NCBI GenBank assembly: GCA_009787085.1
Contig: WRGR01000044.1
Span: 17,017 to 81,016, forward strand
Reading direction: 5' to 3'
From: Actinomycetes bacterium
GTDB lineage: Bacteria > Actinomycetota > Coriobacteriia > Coriobacteriales > UBA8131
Length of the DNA: 64,000 nucleotides
The translations under genes and the position numbers were made by a program. Positions 33,747 through 43,612 of the stretch are shown piece by piece. A model generated the notes under the pieces. That model had not been told where the DNA came from. It made no database searches and was given only the letters and a program-made list of their open reading frames with translations. Each line of letters opens with the position of its first letter. Position 1 is the first letter of the stretch.

Positions 33747-34994
33747 TTATTGCCCGGCCACATAAGCTTTTGCCTCGCCGGCCAAGGTGATCGAGCCGGT
33801 AGCCAAAGTCGACGTGGCCGTCCCTCGCAGGGTGGCCAACGCCTCCGGCACACTGGCGTAGACCTCTGGCTGCCGTCCGTCCAGCCGGGTGATCTTGGCC
33901 GCCAGCACCTCGGGTGGCAAGGCCCGGGCAGATGCACTGCGGGTCACTGCCAGCCGTTTGAACAACGGTGTCAGCGCGGTGATGATGCCGTCGGCATCCT
34001 TATCCGCCAGAATGCAGAGCAGCAGCGCATCTAGGCCGTCCAGCCGCTGGCAGCCTTGCTCGTCAGGTTGGAGGCGGAAGCGCTCCAGCAAGGCAGCATG
34101 GAGGTATTCGGCGGATTGCGGGTTATGGCTGGCATCGATCATCAGCAAAGGATCAGTGCGCAAAATCTCAAAGCGCCCCGGTATCACCAAGTCGCCCACT
34201 GCCTGCTGCACCAGTTGATGCGGCAGCTTCTGCCCCAACAGCTGCTCCACAGCCGAACGGGCAGAGGCAATGTTGGCTTGCTGGTAGCTGGGGCCGGCGA
34301 ACTCAAAGTGCTCATAAGGCGGCTCGACCACCAGGTGGTCGGCACCGACCTCAGCTATACGTTCCAAAAACACTTGCCGGGTCTCGGCGGTTCCGGGGCC
34401 TAAGACGGCAAAGCTGCCGGGCTTGATGATCGCAGCCTTCTCGGCGGCGATCTGCTCCACTGTGTTGCCGAGGATGCCGATGTGGTCGAGGCCGATACCG
34501 GTAACCACGGCCACTTGCGGCCGCACCACGCTGGTGGCATCCCAACGGCCACCCATGCCTACCTCAAATACCGCGTAGTCCAGTTGCTCGACCGCGAAGA
34601 GGTGGAAGGCTGCCGCACAGAGCAGCTCGAACTCCGTGATGGCGGCAATACGACCGGCAGCAATGGCCTGCTCGGCAACGTCCCAAGCATAGAGCACCAC
34701 TTCCGCGAAACGCTCATGGCTGATAACCTTGCCATCGATTTCCATTCGTTCTGGGTACTCGATCAGCTCCGGTGAGGTGAACAGCCCGGTGTGGTAGCCG
34801 GATGCCTTGAGCAGGGCTTGGCAAAAACGCGCTGTGGACGTCTTGCCGTTGGTGCCGGCCACTTGGATGCAGGGGTAGCGGTCCTGGGGGTCGCCCATGA
34901 AGTGCATCAAAGCAATGGTGCCCTCCAAAGATGCCTCGATGCCGAACTGCAGCGTCCCCTTCAGCACCGCCAAGGACTTCTGGTAGTTGTCCAT
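33747..34994 (-). CDS. folC: Folylpolyglutamate synthase / dihydrofolate synthase
   Basis: 415 residues. The Mur-ligase-type ATP loop is GTNGKTST at residues 47-54, followed by GLFTSPELIEYPERM and the second motif DASHNP. It adds glutamate to dihydropteroate and to reduced folates. It lies 15 bp after valS on the same strand, a common pair in Gram-positives. Confidence 0.93.
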   Translation of the reverse strand: MDNYQKSLAVLKGTLQFGIEASLEGTIALMHFMGDPQDRYPCIQVAGTNGKTSTARFCQALLKASGYHTGLFTSPELIEYPERMEIDGKVISHERFAEVVLYAWDVAEQAIAAGRIAAITEFELLCAAAFHLFAVEQLDYAVFEVGMGGRWDATSVVRPQVAVVTGIGLDHIGILGNTVEQIAAEKAAIIKPGSFAVLGPGTAETRQVFLERIAEVGADHLVVEPPYEHFEFAGPSYQQANIASARSAVEQLLGQKLPHQLVQQAVGDLVIPGRFEILRTDPLLMIDASHNPQSAEYLHAALLERFRLQPDEQGCQRLDGLDALLLCILADKDADGIITALTPLFKRLAVTRSASARALPPEVLAAKITRLDGRQPEVYASVPEALATLRGTATSTLATGSITLAGEAKAYVAGQ

Positions 34995-35009
34995 AACGCT
35001 CGCCGCCCC

Positions 35010-37703
35010 CTAGCCTAGCTCTTCAAGCTCGGCAGTTATTCGCTTCAGCTCGACCTCTAACACCGCTAGGTCGTTTTTGGTCTTCTCGATCACATCGCTG
35101 GCGGCTTTGGCCATAAAGCCTTGGTTGGCGAGCTTCTTGCCTAGGCGGTCGGCATCGCCCCGGCGCGAAGCCATCTCCTTTTTCAGGCGTTGCCGCTCGG
35201 CCTCGAAGTCCAGCTGCCCTTCCAGCTTGATGAATATTTCCAGACCCTCGGCGATCACCGCCACAGACTGGGGCGGGCGGGCGCACTCCTGGCCGACGCT
35301 GAAGTCAGAACAGACGGCCATTGATACCACTTGTTCAGCCTGGGCTTTAAGTAGTGCGGCATCAACTGCAGCCGTATCGCCGTGCAAACGAATGCTCACA
35401 GCCAGCGGTGTGCGGGCGGCTAGGCGATAGCGAGCACGGGTGCTGCGTACCGCGCCAACCACCGTGCAGGTCAGCTCAATCGACCTCTCAGCCTCATCGT
35501 CAAGGTAACCAGCCAGTTCGGCGGCGTTCGGCCAGTGGGCGACAACCAGCGATGGACGTTCGTCACCATGCGGCAGCTGCAGCCAGATGGACTCGGTGAG
35601 GAAGGGCATCATCGGATGCAGCAGCCTAAGCGCGGTGTCCAAGACAAACACCAAATTGCGCTGGGAAGCTTGGCGTTCGTTGCCGCCGCCAGCCAGTTGG
35701 CCTTTGGCAAACTCGATATACCAGTCGCAGAACTCGTTCCAGAAGAAGGCATAGAGGGCATGCGCTTGGGCACCGAAGTTAAAGCTGCTCTGGTCTTGCT
35801 CCAGCTGAGCAGTCAAACGGGCGAGGCGGGCGAGTATCCAGCGATCGGCCAAGGTCGCTGGCAGCGGCTGCACCCGCCCGGGTAACGGCCGATAGTCGTC
35901 CAAGTTCATTTGCACGAAACGGGCAGCATTGAATATCTTGGTGGCGAAATTGCGGTAGACCGCGAGCTTGTCTTTGTCGAAACGCATGTCTTGTGAGCCA
36001 GTTACCTGTGCGGCCAAACCAAAGCGCATCACGTCGGCACCGAACTCGGCGATCAGCTCCATTGGGTCGATGCCGTTGCCCCGGGACTTGGACATAATGT
36101 TGCCGGACTTGTCCAGCACCGTCGGATGGATGATGACATCTGTGAAGGGCACTGCATCGTCCAAGAAGGAGAGCGAACTCATGATCATCCGTGCCACCCA
36201 TAAAAAGATGATGTCCCGAGCAGTGGAAAGCACTTGGGTGGGGTAATAGGCATCCAGCTCGGCGGCCTGTTTTGGATCATAGGGCCAGCCATAGGTAGCG
36301 AACGGCCAGAGCTGGGAGGAGAACCAAGTGTCCAAGACATCATCGTCTTGGCGCACTGCCGCGCCGCATTTTGGACAGCGGTCAGGGTTGTCTTCCAAGG
36401 CATCGTGCCAGCCGCAACTCGCACAGTAAAACACCGGGATGCGGTGCCCCCACCAAAGCTGACGGGAGATGCACCAGTCACGGATATTCTCCATCCAGTG
36501 GAAGTAGACGTTCTCCCAGCGTTGGGGGTTGAAACGCACCCGTCCATCGCGAACAGCGGCAATCGCCGGTGCCGCTAGCTGCTGCATGCGTACAAACCAC
36601 TGCTCCGATGCCCAAGGCTCGACAGTGGTGTTGCAACGGTAGCAGTGCCCCACGGCGTGCTCGTGCTCCTCAACATGGTCGAGCAGCCCCAGCTCTTCGA
36701 AGGCAGCCACCACAGCCTCGCGGGCGGCCTCACGGCTAAGGCCGGCAAAACGCCCACCCAGTTCGTTGACTTCGGCTTTATCGTTGAAGATGTTGATTTG
36801 CTCTAGGCTATGGCGCTGGCCGATCTCAAAGTCGTTGGGATCATGGGCGGGTGTCACCTTCACCGCACCAGTACCGAAGCTGGCATCCACATAGTTATCG
36901 CCAACCAGCGGGATCACCCTGTCCATAAGCGGCAGCCTGATCTTGGCCTCAGCGGCCAGCAAGGCAACATAACGCTCATCAGTCGGGTTGACGGCCACGC
37001 CGCTGTCACCGAGCATCGTCTCCGGACGGGTGGTGGCCACTACCAGGTAGCTGGTCTCCCCTACTGGCTCGACCAGCGGGTAACGCAAATACCAGAGGTG
37101 GCCGCACTCATCGATGTGCTCTACCTCGTCGTCAGCCAGGGCCGTGGTACAGCGCGGACACCAATTGATGATCCGCAGTCCGCGGTAGATCAGCCCTTGG
37201 TGGTACCACTGGACAAAGACCTTGCGGATCGCCAGAGCGTAACCTGGATCCATGGTGAACTTCTCGTCGTCAAAGTCACAGGAGCAGCCCATCCCCTTCA
37301 GCTGCCCGATGATCGTCGAGCCGTATTGCCGCCGCCAGTCCCAGCATTTTTGGACAAAGACCTCCCTGCCGATATCGAAACGGTCCAAGCCTTCAGAGGC
37401 CAGTTTTTGCTCCACCCGGTTCTGGGTGGCGATGCCGGCGTGGTCGGTGCCGACTATCCAGCGCGTTGGCCGCCCCTGCATCCGTGCCCGGCGGATCAGG
37501 ATGTCTTGGAGGCTGTTATTTAAGGCATGGCCCATATGCAGCACACCGGTAACATTGGGAGGTGGGATAACGATAGTGTAGGGAGACAGGCTGTTCTCGG
37601 CGAAGCCGGCCGAGTCCCGCCGGAAATAACCGGCATCTGCCCAAGCGGCAAAAAGCGGCTCCTCGATATCAGCCGGCTCAAAGGTCTTTGGAAGATCGCT
37701 CAC
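35010..37703 (-). CDS. valS: Valyl-tRNA synthetase
   Basis: 897 residues, class I. The start is GTG 37703 with GAGGAG about 11 nt upstream. HMGH is in VLHMGHALNN near residue 55. The KMSKS loop reads NIMSKSRGNG, with Ile replacing the first Lys, so the second lysine supplies the charge. A CP1 editing domain, two zinc-ribbon-like CxxC pairs (FYCASCG and CPKCG), an anticodon domain and a C-terminal coiled coil follow. Confidence 0.95.
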   Translation of the reverse strand: MSDLPKTFEPADIEEPLFAAWADAGYFRRDSAGFAENSLSPYTIVIPPPNVTGVLHMGHALNNSLQDILIRRARMQGRPTRWIVGTDHAGIATQNRVEQKLASEGLDRFDIGREVFVQKCWDWRRQYGSTIIGQLKGMGCSCDFDDEKFTMDPGYALAIRKVFVQWYHQGLIYRGLRIINWCPRCTTALADDEVEHIDECGHLWYLRYPLVEPVGETSYLVVATTRPETMLGDSGVAVNPTDERYVALLAAEAKIRLPLMDRVIPLVGDNYVDASFGTGAVKVTPAHDPNDFEIGQRHSLEQINIFNDKAEVNELGGRFAGLSREAAREAVVAAFEELGLLDHVEEHEHAVGHCYRCNTTVEPWASEQWFVRMQQLAAPAIAAVRDGRVRFNPQRWENVYFHWMENIRDWCISRQLWWGHRIPVFYCASCGWHDALEDNPDRCPKCGAAVRQDDDVLDTWFSSQLWPFATYGWPYDPKQAAELDAYYPTQVLSTARDIIFLWVARMIMSSLSFLDDAVPFTDVIIHPTVLDKSGNIMSKSRGNGIDPMELIAEFGADVMRFGLAAQVTGSQDMRFDKDKLAVYRNFATKIFNAARFVQMNLDDYRPLPGRVQPLPATLADRWILARLARLTAQLEQDQSSFNFGAQAHALYAFFWNEFCDWYIEFAKGQLAGGGNERQASQRNLVFVLDTALRLLHPMMPFLTESIWLQLPHGDERPSLVVAHWPNAAELAGYLDDEAERSIELTCTVVGAVRSTRARYRLAARTPLAVSIRLHGDTAAVDAALLKAQAEQVVSMAVCSDFSVGQECARPPQSVAVIAEGLEIFIKLEGQLDFEAERQRLKKEMASRRGDADRLGKKLANQGFMAKAASDVIEKTKNDLAVLEVELKRITAELEELG

Positions 37704-37758
37704 GTTTAAGAATTCTCCTCAGGTTTTGTTGGATAGAGGTGTCATACAGACTACCACA

Positions 37759-38718
37759 TCAGCGCTGTCCCTTGTCGTAGACCTCGCCGAGTGCCTTGGG
37801 TGCCCGGGTGTTGCGGGAGAAGAAAACCAGTAACACCAACACCAAGGCATAGGGAACGATCATTGCTAAATCGGTAACCGATGAGTCCATCTTCAACAGC
37901 AACACCAGTTGGGAAGCAGCCGATCGAGCAAAGCCGAAGACTAGGCAGGCCAAAAGCGTGGGCACCAGCTTCCAGTTGCCGAAGATCATGGCGGCAATTG
38001 CCAGAAAGCCGCCGCCGAAATAGATAGATGGCGAAACATTGGCGCTGATGGAGTAGGCAAAGCAGATGCCGCCCAACCCGGCCAGCGCTCCGGAGGCCGC
38101 CACGGCGAACAGGCGGATACGTCCAACCGAGAGGCCGGCGGCATCCACCGCTTGGGGATTGCTGCCACATGCCCTAATGCGTAGGCCAATGCGGCTGCGG
38201 TAGAGCAGAAACCAGCAGATCACCGCCAACACCACGATCAGCGGCTGAAAGGGATAGAGCTTGGTGAAAAAGGCACCGAGCACCGGGATGTCGCAGAGGA
38301 AGGGTACCGAGAAACGTGGTGCAGTGGTTAACAAGAACTTGTTGGAAGCGCCAGCGAAGGCCAGCGTATTGATCTGCACCGTTAGAAAACCGGTGAGGGC
38401 AACAGCAGCTATGTTGATCACTACGCCGCTGATGACCTGATTGGCGCGTAGCTTGATACAGAGCAGGGCATGTATCAGAGAGAATGCGCAACCGCCAAGG
38501 GCTGCCGCCAAAAAGCTGAGATAGAAGGCCACTGCCGAGTCCATCGGCAGTATTTGGGTGATCAAGACGAAGCAGAGGCCGCCGGTAAAGGCACCAAAGC
38601 CCAGTAGGCCCTCCAAGGCCAAGTTGGTAACACCGGAGCGCTCTGAGAAGATGCCGCCGATAGCGATGATCAAAAGCGGCAAGGCGAAGGACAGGCCGTC
38701 AATGATTATCGGGTTCAT
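37759..38718 (-). CDS. Nucleoside ABC transporter permease, second subunit
   Basis: 319 residues with about eight to nine membrane helices, of the BPD_transp_2 family that works with BMP-type lipoproteins. The sequence IGGIFSERSGVTNLALEGLL is the signature of the nucleoside branch (YufQ/NupQ type), and GSNPQAVDAAGL is the cytoplasmic coupling segment. Its start overlaps the preceding permease stop by four bases. Confidence 0.88.
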   Translation of the reverse strand: MNPIIIDGLSFALPLLIIAIGGIFSERSGVTNLALEGLLGFGAFTGGLCFVLITQILPMDSAVAFYLSFLAAALGGCAFSLIHALLCIKLRANQVISGVVINIAAVALTGFLTVQINTLAFAGASNKFLLTTAPRFSVPFLCDIPVLGAFFTKLYPFQPLIVVLAVICWFLLYRSRIGLRIRACGSNPQAVDAAGLSVGRIRLFAVAASGALAGLGGICFAYSISANVSPSIYFGGGFLAIAAMIFGNWKLVPTLLACLVFGFARSAASQLVLLLKMDSSVTDLAMIVPYALVLVLLVFFSRNTRAPKALGEVYDKGQR

Positions 38719-39935
38719 GGTTGCCCTGCCGCCTTTGCATCTTGGTCGTACTCGCTGCCAGGGCTGTCGCCAGTGCCAGCGCCAGCACCGGGGTTGCTGG
38801 AGCCGCTGGAGCCGCCGGTGCCGATACCAGCGCCTCCAGTGGCTTCCTTATCCAGCTCCAAGGCCTTACGGCGGCGGCCTAGCAGATACTGGAAGAAGCC
38901 GCCACAGGCACTGAACAGCAACACCACGCCGATCATCAAAGAAGCGATGTACTCGCTGATGCCGGCAGTGGAGCTCATATAGTTGCTGCCATAAGTCAGG
39001 GTGGTTATCAAAAGCGATGAGAGAATCGATCCCAAAGGGTTGGAGTTGGCCAACAAGGCCACCGCAATAGAGTCAAAGCCGATGTTGGAAAGCTCAGCCG
39101 GCAAAATACTGTTGAAGCAGCCGAGATAGTAGGTAACACCAGCCAGCCCTGCTGAGCAGCCGGAAAGGGCCATGCTCAAGACGATTGTCCGACGGGCATT
39201 GATGCCGGAGTACTGGGCAGCCTTGCGGCTTTTGCCAACCGCTCGGATTTCAAAGCCCAGACGGGTGCGGGCAAGCAGTAAGTAGAAGAGCACGGCCAGT
39301 GCCACTGCCAGCAAAAAACAAAGCGGCAAGCGCGAGCTGAGACCGCCTAGATCGACGTTCATCAATGTCAGCCTGGCCTCGCTGCTGATCGCCCGGGACT
39401 GTCGGGACACTGGGTCGATATAGTAGCTTTTGATGAAGAAGCTGGTGATATAAAGCACGATGTAGTTGAGCATGATGGTCGAGACGACCTCGTGGATGTT
39501 GAAACGGGCTTTTAGGAAGCCGACAAACGCCCCCAGCGCCCCGCCAACGGCCAAGCCCACCAACAATACCAGCGGTTTGGCCAACACCGCTGTCAGCGGG
39601 CTATAGCCGACAATCACTGTGGCCAGAAAGCCAGCGGCCAGCATCTGACCAGCCACACCGATGTTGAACAGCCCGGCCCTAAAGGCAATGGCCACTGCGA
39701 GAGCTGCAAAGAGCATCGGTGTCATGGCGTCCAGCAGGCCCATGAAATCGGTCAGCACGCCCCGGCCACCAGCATATTTAGGCTTAGGCAGCCAACCCGC
39801 TCCTTGTAATAGGCTGGAAAAGACCAACAACGGGTTTTTTCCTACCGCCAAGATGATGACCGAGATCACTAGCAGGGCCAGCAGCACGGCTACCCCGGCC
39901 ACCAACAGCCCTTCGAGGCGGCGGCTGGCCTTCAT
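38715..39935 (-). CDS. Nucleoside ABC transporter permease, first subunit
   Basis: 406 residues, the larger permease partner (YufP/NupP type). FRAGLFNIGVAGQMLAAGF and IRAVGKSRKAAQYSGIN are the family segments. The C-terminus carries a 45-residue Gly/Ser/Pro-rich extension after the last helix. Coupled by ATGA overlaps to the ATPase gene before it and the second permease after it. Confidence 0.88.
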   Translation of the reverse strand: MKASRRLEGLLVAGVAVLLALLVISVIILAVGKNPLLVFSSLLQGAGWLPKPKYAGGRGVLTDFMGLLDAMTPMLFAALAVAIAFRAGLFNIGVAGQMLAAGFLATVIVGYSPLTAVLAKPLVLLVGLAVGGALGAFVGFLKARFNIHEVVSTIMLNYIVLYITSFFIKSYYIDPVSRQSRAISSEARLTLMNVDLGGLSSRLPLCFLLAVALAVLFYLLLARTRLGFEIRAVGKSRKAAQYSGINARRTIVLSMALSGCSAGLAGVTYYLGCFNSILPAELSNIGFDSIAVALLANSNPLGSILSSLLITTLTYGSNYMSSTAGISEYIASLMIGVVLLFSACGGFFQYLLGRRRKALELDKEATGGAGIGTGGSSGSSNPGAGAGTGDSPGSEYDQDAKAAGQP

Positions 39936-41458
39936 TTCCGTACCCCCAACATGTACTCCCCCAGCTCCTTCATGCCGACCTCGCTGGCTGGGGCAGTGTG
40001 GGCAATGCGGCCGTTGTAGATCACGCCAATGGTGTCGGCCAGTGCCTTCACCTCTTCCAGCTCCAGCGAGATCAGCAGCACCGCCCGTCCCTTGTCCCGC
40101 TCGGCGATGATCCGCTGGCGGATACCCAGCGTCGCGCCGATGTCCAAACCACGGGTGGGTTGGACGAAGATCACTAGATCGCCCTGAGCCTCGATCTCTC
40201 TGGCAACAATCAACTTCTGCTGGTTGCCGCCGGAAAGCGAGCGAACAAGGGTGGCAACGCCCTGGGCCGAACGGATGTCATAGCGCTGGCAGATATCCTC
40301 AGCCAGCCGGGCAGCGGCCTTGGTCTGCAGAAATGGCCCTTTGCAGTAGGGCGGTCGGAAATAACTTTTGGACATCAAGTTCTCAGAGACTGTGAAGTCC
40401 AATATCAGCCCCACCTGCTGGCGGTCTTCGGGTATATAGGCTATGCCGGCGCAAGCCCGCCGGCGAGCTGTTGTTTTGGTGATCTCTTCGCCCTTTAGGC
40501 GAATCGAGCCGCTATGGACATCCATCAGGCCGGCGATAGCATCCGCCAGTTCCATCTGCCCGTTTCCGGCCACGCCAGCCAAAGCGAAGACTTCACCAGC
40601 GTGCACCTTAAGGCTAACAGCATCGACCCGCTTGACTTTCAGGGCATCATAGACGGTGAGGTCTGAAACCTCAAGCACTGGCCTCCCGAAATTTGGCGGG
40701 GTTTTCTTGATATTCAGGTTCAGCTCATAGCCGACCATCCGGTTGGCCATCGTTTGGGTGGATGTGCTGGCCACGTCGAATACCTCGATCAGGCGGCCAT
40801 GGTTTAAGATGGCACAGCGGTCAGCCACCAACTTGATCTCTTCCAGCTTGTGGGTAATGAGGATGATGGTCTTGCCGTTGTCGCGGAGGCGGCGGATGAT
40901 CGCTAACAGGCGTTCGGTCTCCTGGGGTGTGAGCATGGCAGTGGGTTCATCGAAGATCAGTATCTCGGCTGAGCGGTAAAGCATCTTCAATATCTCCACC
41001 CGCTGCTGCGACGACACCCCGATGTCCTCGATTAGGGCATCGGGGGCGAGGTCAAACTGGTAGCAGTCGATCAGCTCTTGGATACGGGTGCCGGCGGCTT
41101 TGCGATCAAGCCCAGCGATGCCCGCCAGACGGCGTAGCGGCTCGTCGCCCAAGATGATGTTCTCAGTTACCGAGTACTCGCTGATCAACTTGAAATGCTG
41201 GTGTACCATGCCGATGTCCAGCTCCACCGCCCGGGCCGGGCTGGTGATGTTGGTTTTCTTGCCCCGCAGCCATATCTCGCCAGCATCCGGGCTGTACATG
41301 CCGAAGAGTATGCTGGCCAACGTTGACTTGCCAGCACCGTTTTCGCCTAGGATGGCGAATATCTCCCCCTGGTTGATGGTTAGGGAGATGTCGTCATTGG
41401 CCAAGATGCCGGGGAAACTCTTGCTGATATGGCGCAGCTCGATGATAGCTTGTGGCAT
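39932..41458 (-). CDS. Nucleoside ABC transporter ATP-binding protein (two ATPase domains)
   Basis: 508 residues from ATG 41458, with AAGGA 7 nt upstream. Two fused nucleotide-binding domains: the first has Walker A GENGAGKST (38-46) and an intact Walker B ILIFDEPTAM. The second has a degenerate P-loop GVAGNGQMEL but a good signature LSGGNQQKL. This asymmetry is normal for the sugar/nucleoside (RbsA, YufO) family. It drives import with the two permeases and the BMP lipoprotein. Confidence 0.92.
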   Translation of the reverse strand: MPQAIIELRHISKSFPGILANDDISLTINQGEIFAILGENGAGKSTLASILFGMYSPDAGEIWLRGKKTNITSPARAVELDIGMVHQHFKLISEYSVTENIILGDEPLRRLAGIAGLDRKAAGTRIQELIDCYQFDLAPDALIEDIGVSSQQRVEILKMLYRSAEILIFDEPTAMLTPQETERLLAIIRRLRDNGKTIILITHKLEEIKLVADRCAILNHGRLIEVFDVASTSTQTMANRMVGYELNLNIKKTPPNFGRPVLEVSDLTVYDALKVKRVDAVSLKVHAGEVFALAGVAGNGQMELADAIAGLMDVHSGSIRLKGEEITKTTARRRACAGIAYIPEDRQQVGLILDFTVSENLMSKSYFRPPYCKGPFLQTKAAARLAEDICQRYDIRSAQGVATLVRSLSGGNQQKLIVAREIEAQGDLVIFVQPTRGLDIGATLGIRQRIIAERDKGRAVLLISLELEEVKALADTIGVIYNGRIAHTAPASEVGMKELGEYMLGVRK

Positions 41459-41513
41459 GCTAGTGTCCTTGGGCCTCACTGCTGTGGTCGGCAAAGCATA
41501 GCGTCACGTCATT

Positions 41514-41559
41514 CAGCCGACCGGCCGGCCCAAAAGGCAAAGGGTTGGCCGGTCGGCTG
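41514..41559 (-). promoter_or_regulatory. 13-bp inverted repeat between binding-protein and ATPase genes
   Basis: CAGCCGACCGGCC at 41514-41526 and GGCCGGTCGGCTG at 41547-41559 are perfect complements around a 20-nt loop. The hairpin lies just after the BMP stop and before the ATPase. No T-run follows. A stable intercistronic hairpin here would protect the binding-protein message, giving more binding protein than permease, as known from other ABC operons. Confidence 0.6.
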
Positions 41560-41571
41560 AGTGTTACAGGC

Positions 41572-42741
41572 TTACAGGCCCTTGAAGTCCTCCGGAGTGC
41601 TCTTGTTGAAGTTGGAGGCCGGCACAACATCGCCGCTCTTGACCTTCTGGTAGGCATCGTCGAGGGCTGTCACAGTCGCACTTGCCAGCTGCATCTGGCC
41701 TGCGGTGGTAACAATCCCAGTGGCACCGGTGGCAGCCGTCAGGGTATAGTTGCCGCCTTTAAAACTGCCGTCATAGATTGCTTCCAGTTGTTTGTTGACA
41801 TTGGGGGACATGATCTTCAAAGCACTGGTCAACACGATGTTTGAGCTGCCGTTGGCACCGTCGGCATACTGGTTGACATCACAGCCGATCACAAAGGCAC
41901 TGCCATGCTCTTTGACAGCGGTGAAGACGCCGTTACCAGAAGCCCCGGCAGCGACAAAGATGATGTCAACGCCTTGGTCAAGCAGGGCTTCGCCGACTAC
42001 CTTGCCGGTGGCCTCATCGGAGAAGTCACCGATGTAGTTGCCGCCGACATTGGCACCGTTGACATCCTTGCCGCTATAGCTCGGCAGTTCTATCAGCGTG
42101 GCCTTGGTGTCGAGGTGCTTGTTAGCATAGTTCACACCGCTCTCAAAGCCGAACTGGTAGTTGACATTGGAGGGATAGGCAATGCCGTTGACCACCGCTA
42201 CCTTGCCGCTTTTGGTTTCCATGGCGGCAGCAATACCGGCGAAAAAGCCGCTTTCCTGCTCGGCGAACTGCATGGCATAGATGTTGTCGGCACTCTGCTC
42301 GTTGCCCTCGGCATCAGCAGGGAAGCTGTCTACCAAGATAAACTGTTTGCTCGGGTTGGCCTTGGCGATGTCGTAGATCCCTGCGAACTGAAATCCCGGG
42401 GTGACAATGACATCGTAGTCGGCCACCACCGAATCCACAGCTTGAATAGCGTTGGCCACATTGGTCTCACGCACCGTGTCCACCGTGCAGCTGGGATGGT
42501 TTTGGACAAAGCTCTGGACGCCTTGGTAGTTGTCTTGGTTGAAGGAGCCGTCATCCACGCCAGAGGGGCTGGTGACTACCACGATTTTCAGGCTCTTCTC
42601 CGATGTGTTGTTAGTTGTCCCGGAGCTATCGCTTGACCCTTGGTTGCCGTTGTCCGTACTGGTGGTAGTGCTACTCTGGCAGCCGACCAAGGACAAAGCA
42701 AAGACCATAGCCATAGCCAACGCCAAAAATGCCTTCTTCAT
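41572..42741 (-). CDS. BMP family nucleoside-binding lipoprotein
   Basis: 389 residues from ATG 42741, with AAAGGA upstream. A signal peptide ends LVGC, so Cys21 would be lipidated, followed by a Ser/Thr/Gly linker. The BMP domain follows: VVTSPSGVDDGSFNQDNYQG, then the block QFILVDSFPAD and GFFAGIAAAM. It captures purine or other nucleosides outside the membrane for the ABC importer encoded downstream. Confidence 0.92.
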   Translation of the reverse strand: MKKAFLALAMAMVFALSLVGCQSSTTTSTDNGNQGSSDSSGTTNNTSEKSLKIVVVTSPSGVDDGSFNQDNYQGVQSFVQNHPSCTVDTVRETNVANAIQAVDSVVADYDVIVTPGFQFAGIYDIAKANPSKQFILVDSFPADAEGNEQSADNIYAMQFAEQESGFFAGIAAAMETKSGKVAVVNGIAYPSNVNYQFGFESGVNYANKHLDTKATLIELPSYSGKDVNGANVGGNYIGDFSDEATGKVVGEALLDQGVDIIFVAAGASGNGVFTAVKEHGSAFVIGCDVNQYADGANGSSNIVLTSALKIMSPNVNKQLEAIYDGSFKGGNYTLTAATGATGIVTTAGQMQLASATVTALDDAYQKVKSGDVVPASNFNKSTPEDFKGL

Positions 42742-42920
42742 TTCTTCCGATCCTTTCTCCTGTTGTTGGGCAGATGATGCCGAACGATCATCCCGCCCCG
42801 CACCCGTTTTGAACATCAATGCAGATAGGGTAAGTCTAGCAGAACCGGCAGTTCCAAGCGGTGCGGAAGATAGAGGCGGAAGGCCTAGCGTTTATCCCGG
42901 AAGATAAAAAAGAGCGTTCC

Positions 42921-43610
42921 TCAACTAGCCGGATGTTGTTGTCCTTGGCCAATAATGGCTACTCCAAAGCTAGTGCCCAAGCGGTTGGCTCCTGCTGCTA
43001 GCATGGCCAAGGCATCTTCTCGGGTTCGGATGCCTCCCGAGGCCTTGACTCCGATGTCTTGGCCGACAGAGCGGCGCAGCAGACAAACGTCTGCCAAAGT
43101 GGCCCCAGACGTTGAAAAGCCGGTGGAGGTCTTGACGAAGTCCACGTTGGCGGCCAGCGCGGCCGCACAGGCGCGGACTTTCTCGGCCTCGGAAAGCAGA
43201 CAAGTCTCGATGATCAGCTTGACGATCAGTCCTGCCGGCTGCGCCTGCCCCACTACAGCCTGTATACCCTGATCTACGGCCTGCCAGTTGCCGTCTTTGG
43301 CAGCAGCGATGTTCATCACCATATCGATCTCGTCGACACCGGCGTTGATCAGCGCACAGGTTTCGGCAACCAAGGCCGCATCAGTGGAGGCACCGAGCGG
43401 GAAGTTGGCTACCGCTGCCACCCGCACCGGGCAGTTACAGAGCAGGCTGACAGCCAAGGCGGCATAGGACGGGTTGACGCAAACGGCGGCGAAGCCGAAG
43501 TCGGCGGCCTCCTGACAAAGCCGCTGGATGTCGGCCGTTTGGGCATCGGCGCGCAACAGGGTGTGGTCGATGCAGGCTGCCAGATGGCGGTTGTCAGCCG
43601 ATTCGGTCAC
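42921..43610 (-). CDS. deoC: Deoxyribose-phosphate aldolase
   Basis: 229 residues. Splits deoxyribose 5-phosphate into acetaldehyde and glyceraldehyde 3-phosphate when deoxynucleosides are catabolised. The Schiff-base lysine is in VDFVKTSTGFS, and IDHTLLRADA and KLIIETCLL are family segments. It begins 2 bp after the acyl-CoA synthetase stop and precedes the nucleoside importer, consistent with one nucleoside-use operon. The acetaldehyde made here could feed acetyl-CoA chemistry. Confidence 0.92.
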   Translation of the reverse strand: MTESADNRHLAACIDHTLLRADAQTADIQRLCQEAADFGFAAVCVNPSYAALAVSLLCNCPVRVAAVANFPLGASTDAALVAETCALINAGVDEIDMVMNIAAAKDGNWQAVDQGIQAVVGQAQPAGLIVKLIIETCLLSEAEKVRACAAALAANVDFVKTSTGFSTSGATLADVCLLRRSVGQDIGVKASGGIRTREDALAMLAAGANRLGTSFGVAIIGQGQQHPAS

Positions 43611-43612
43611 TC

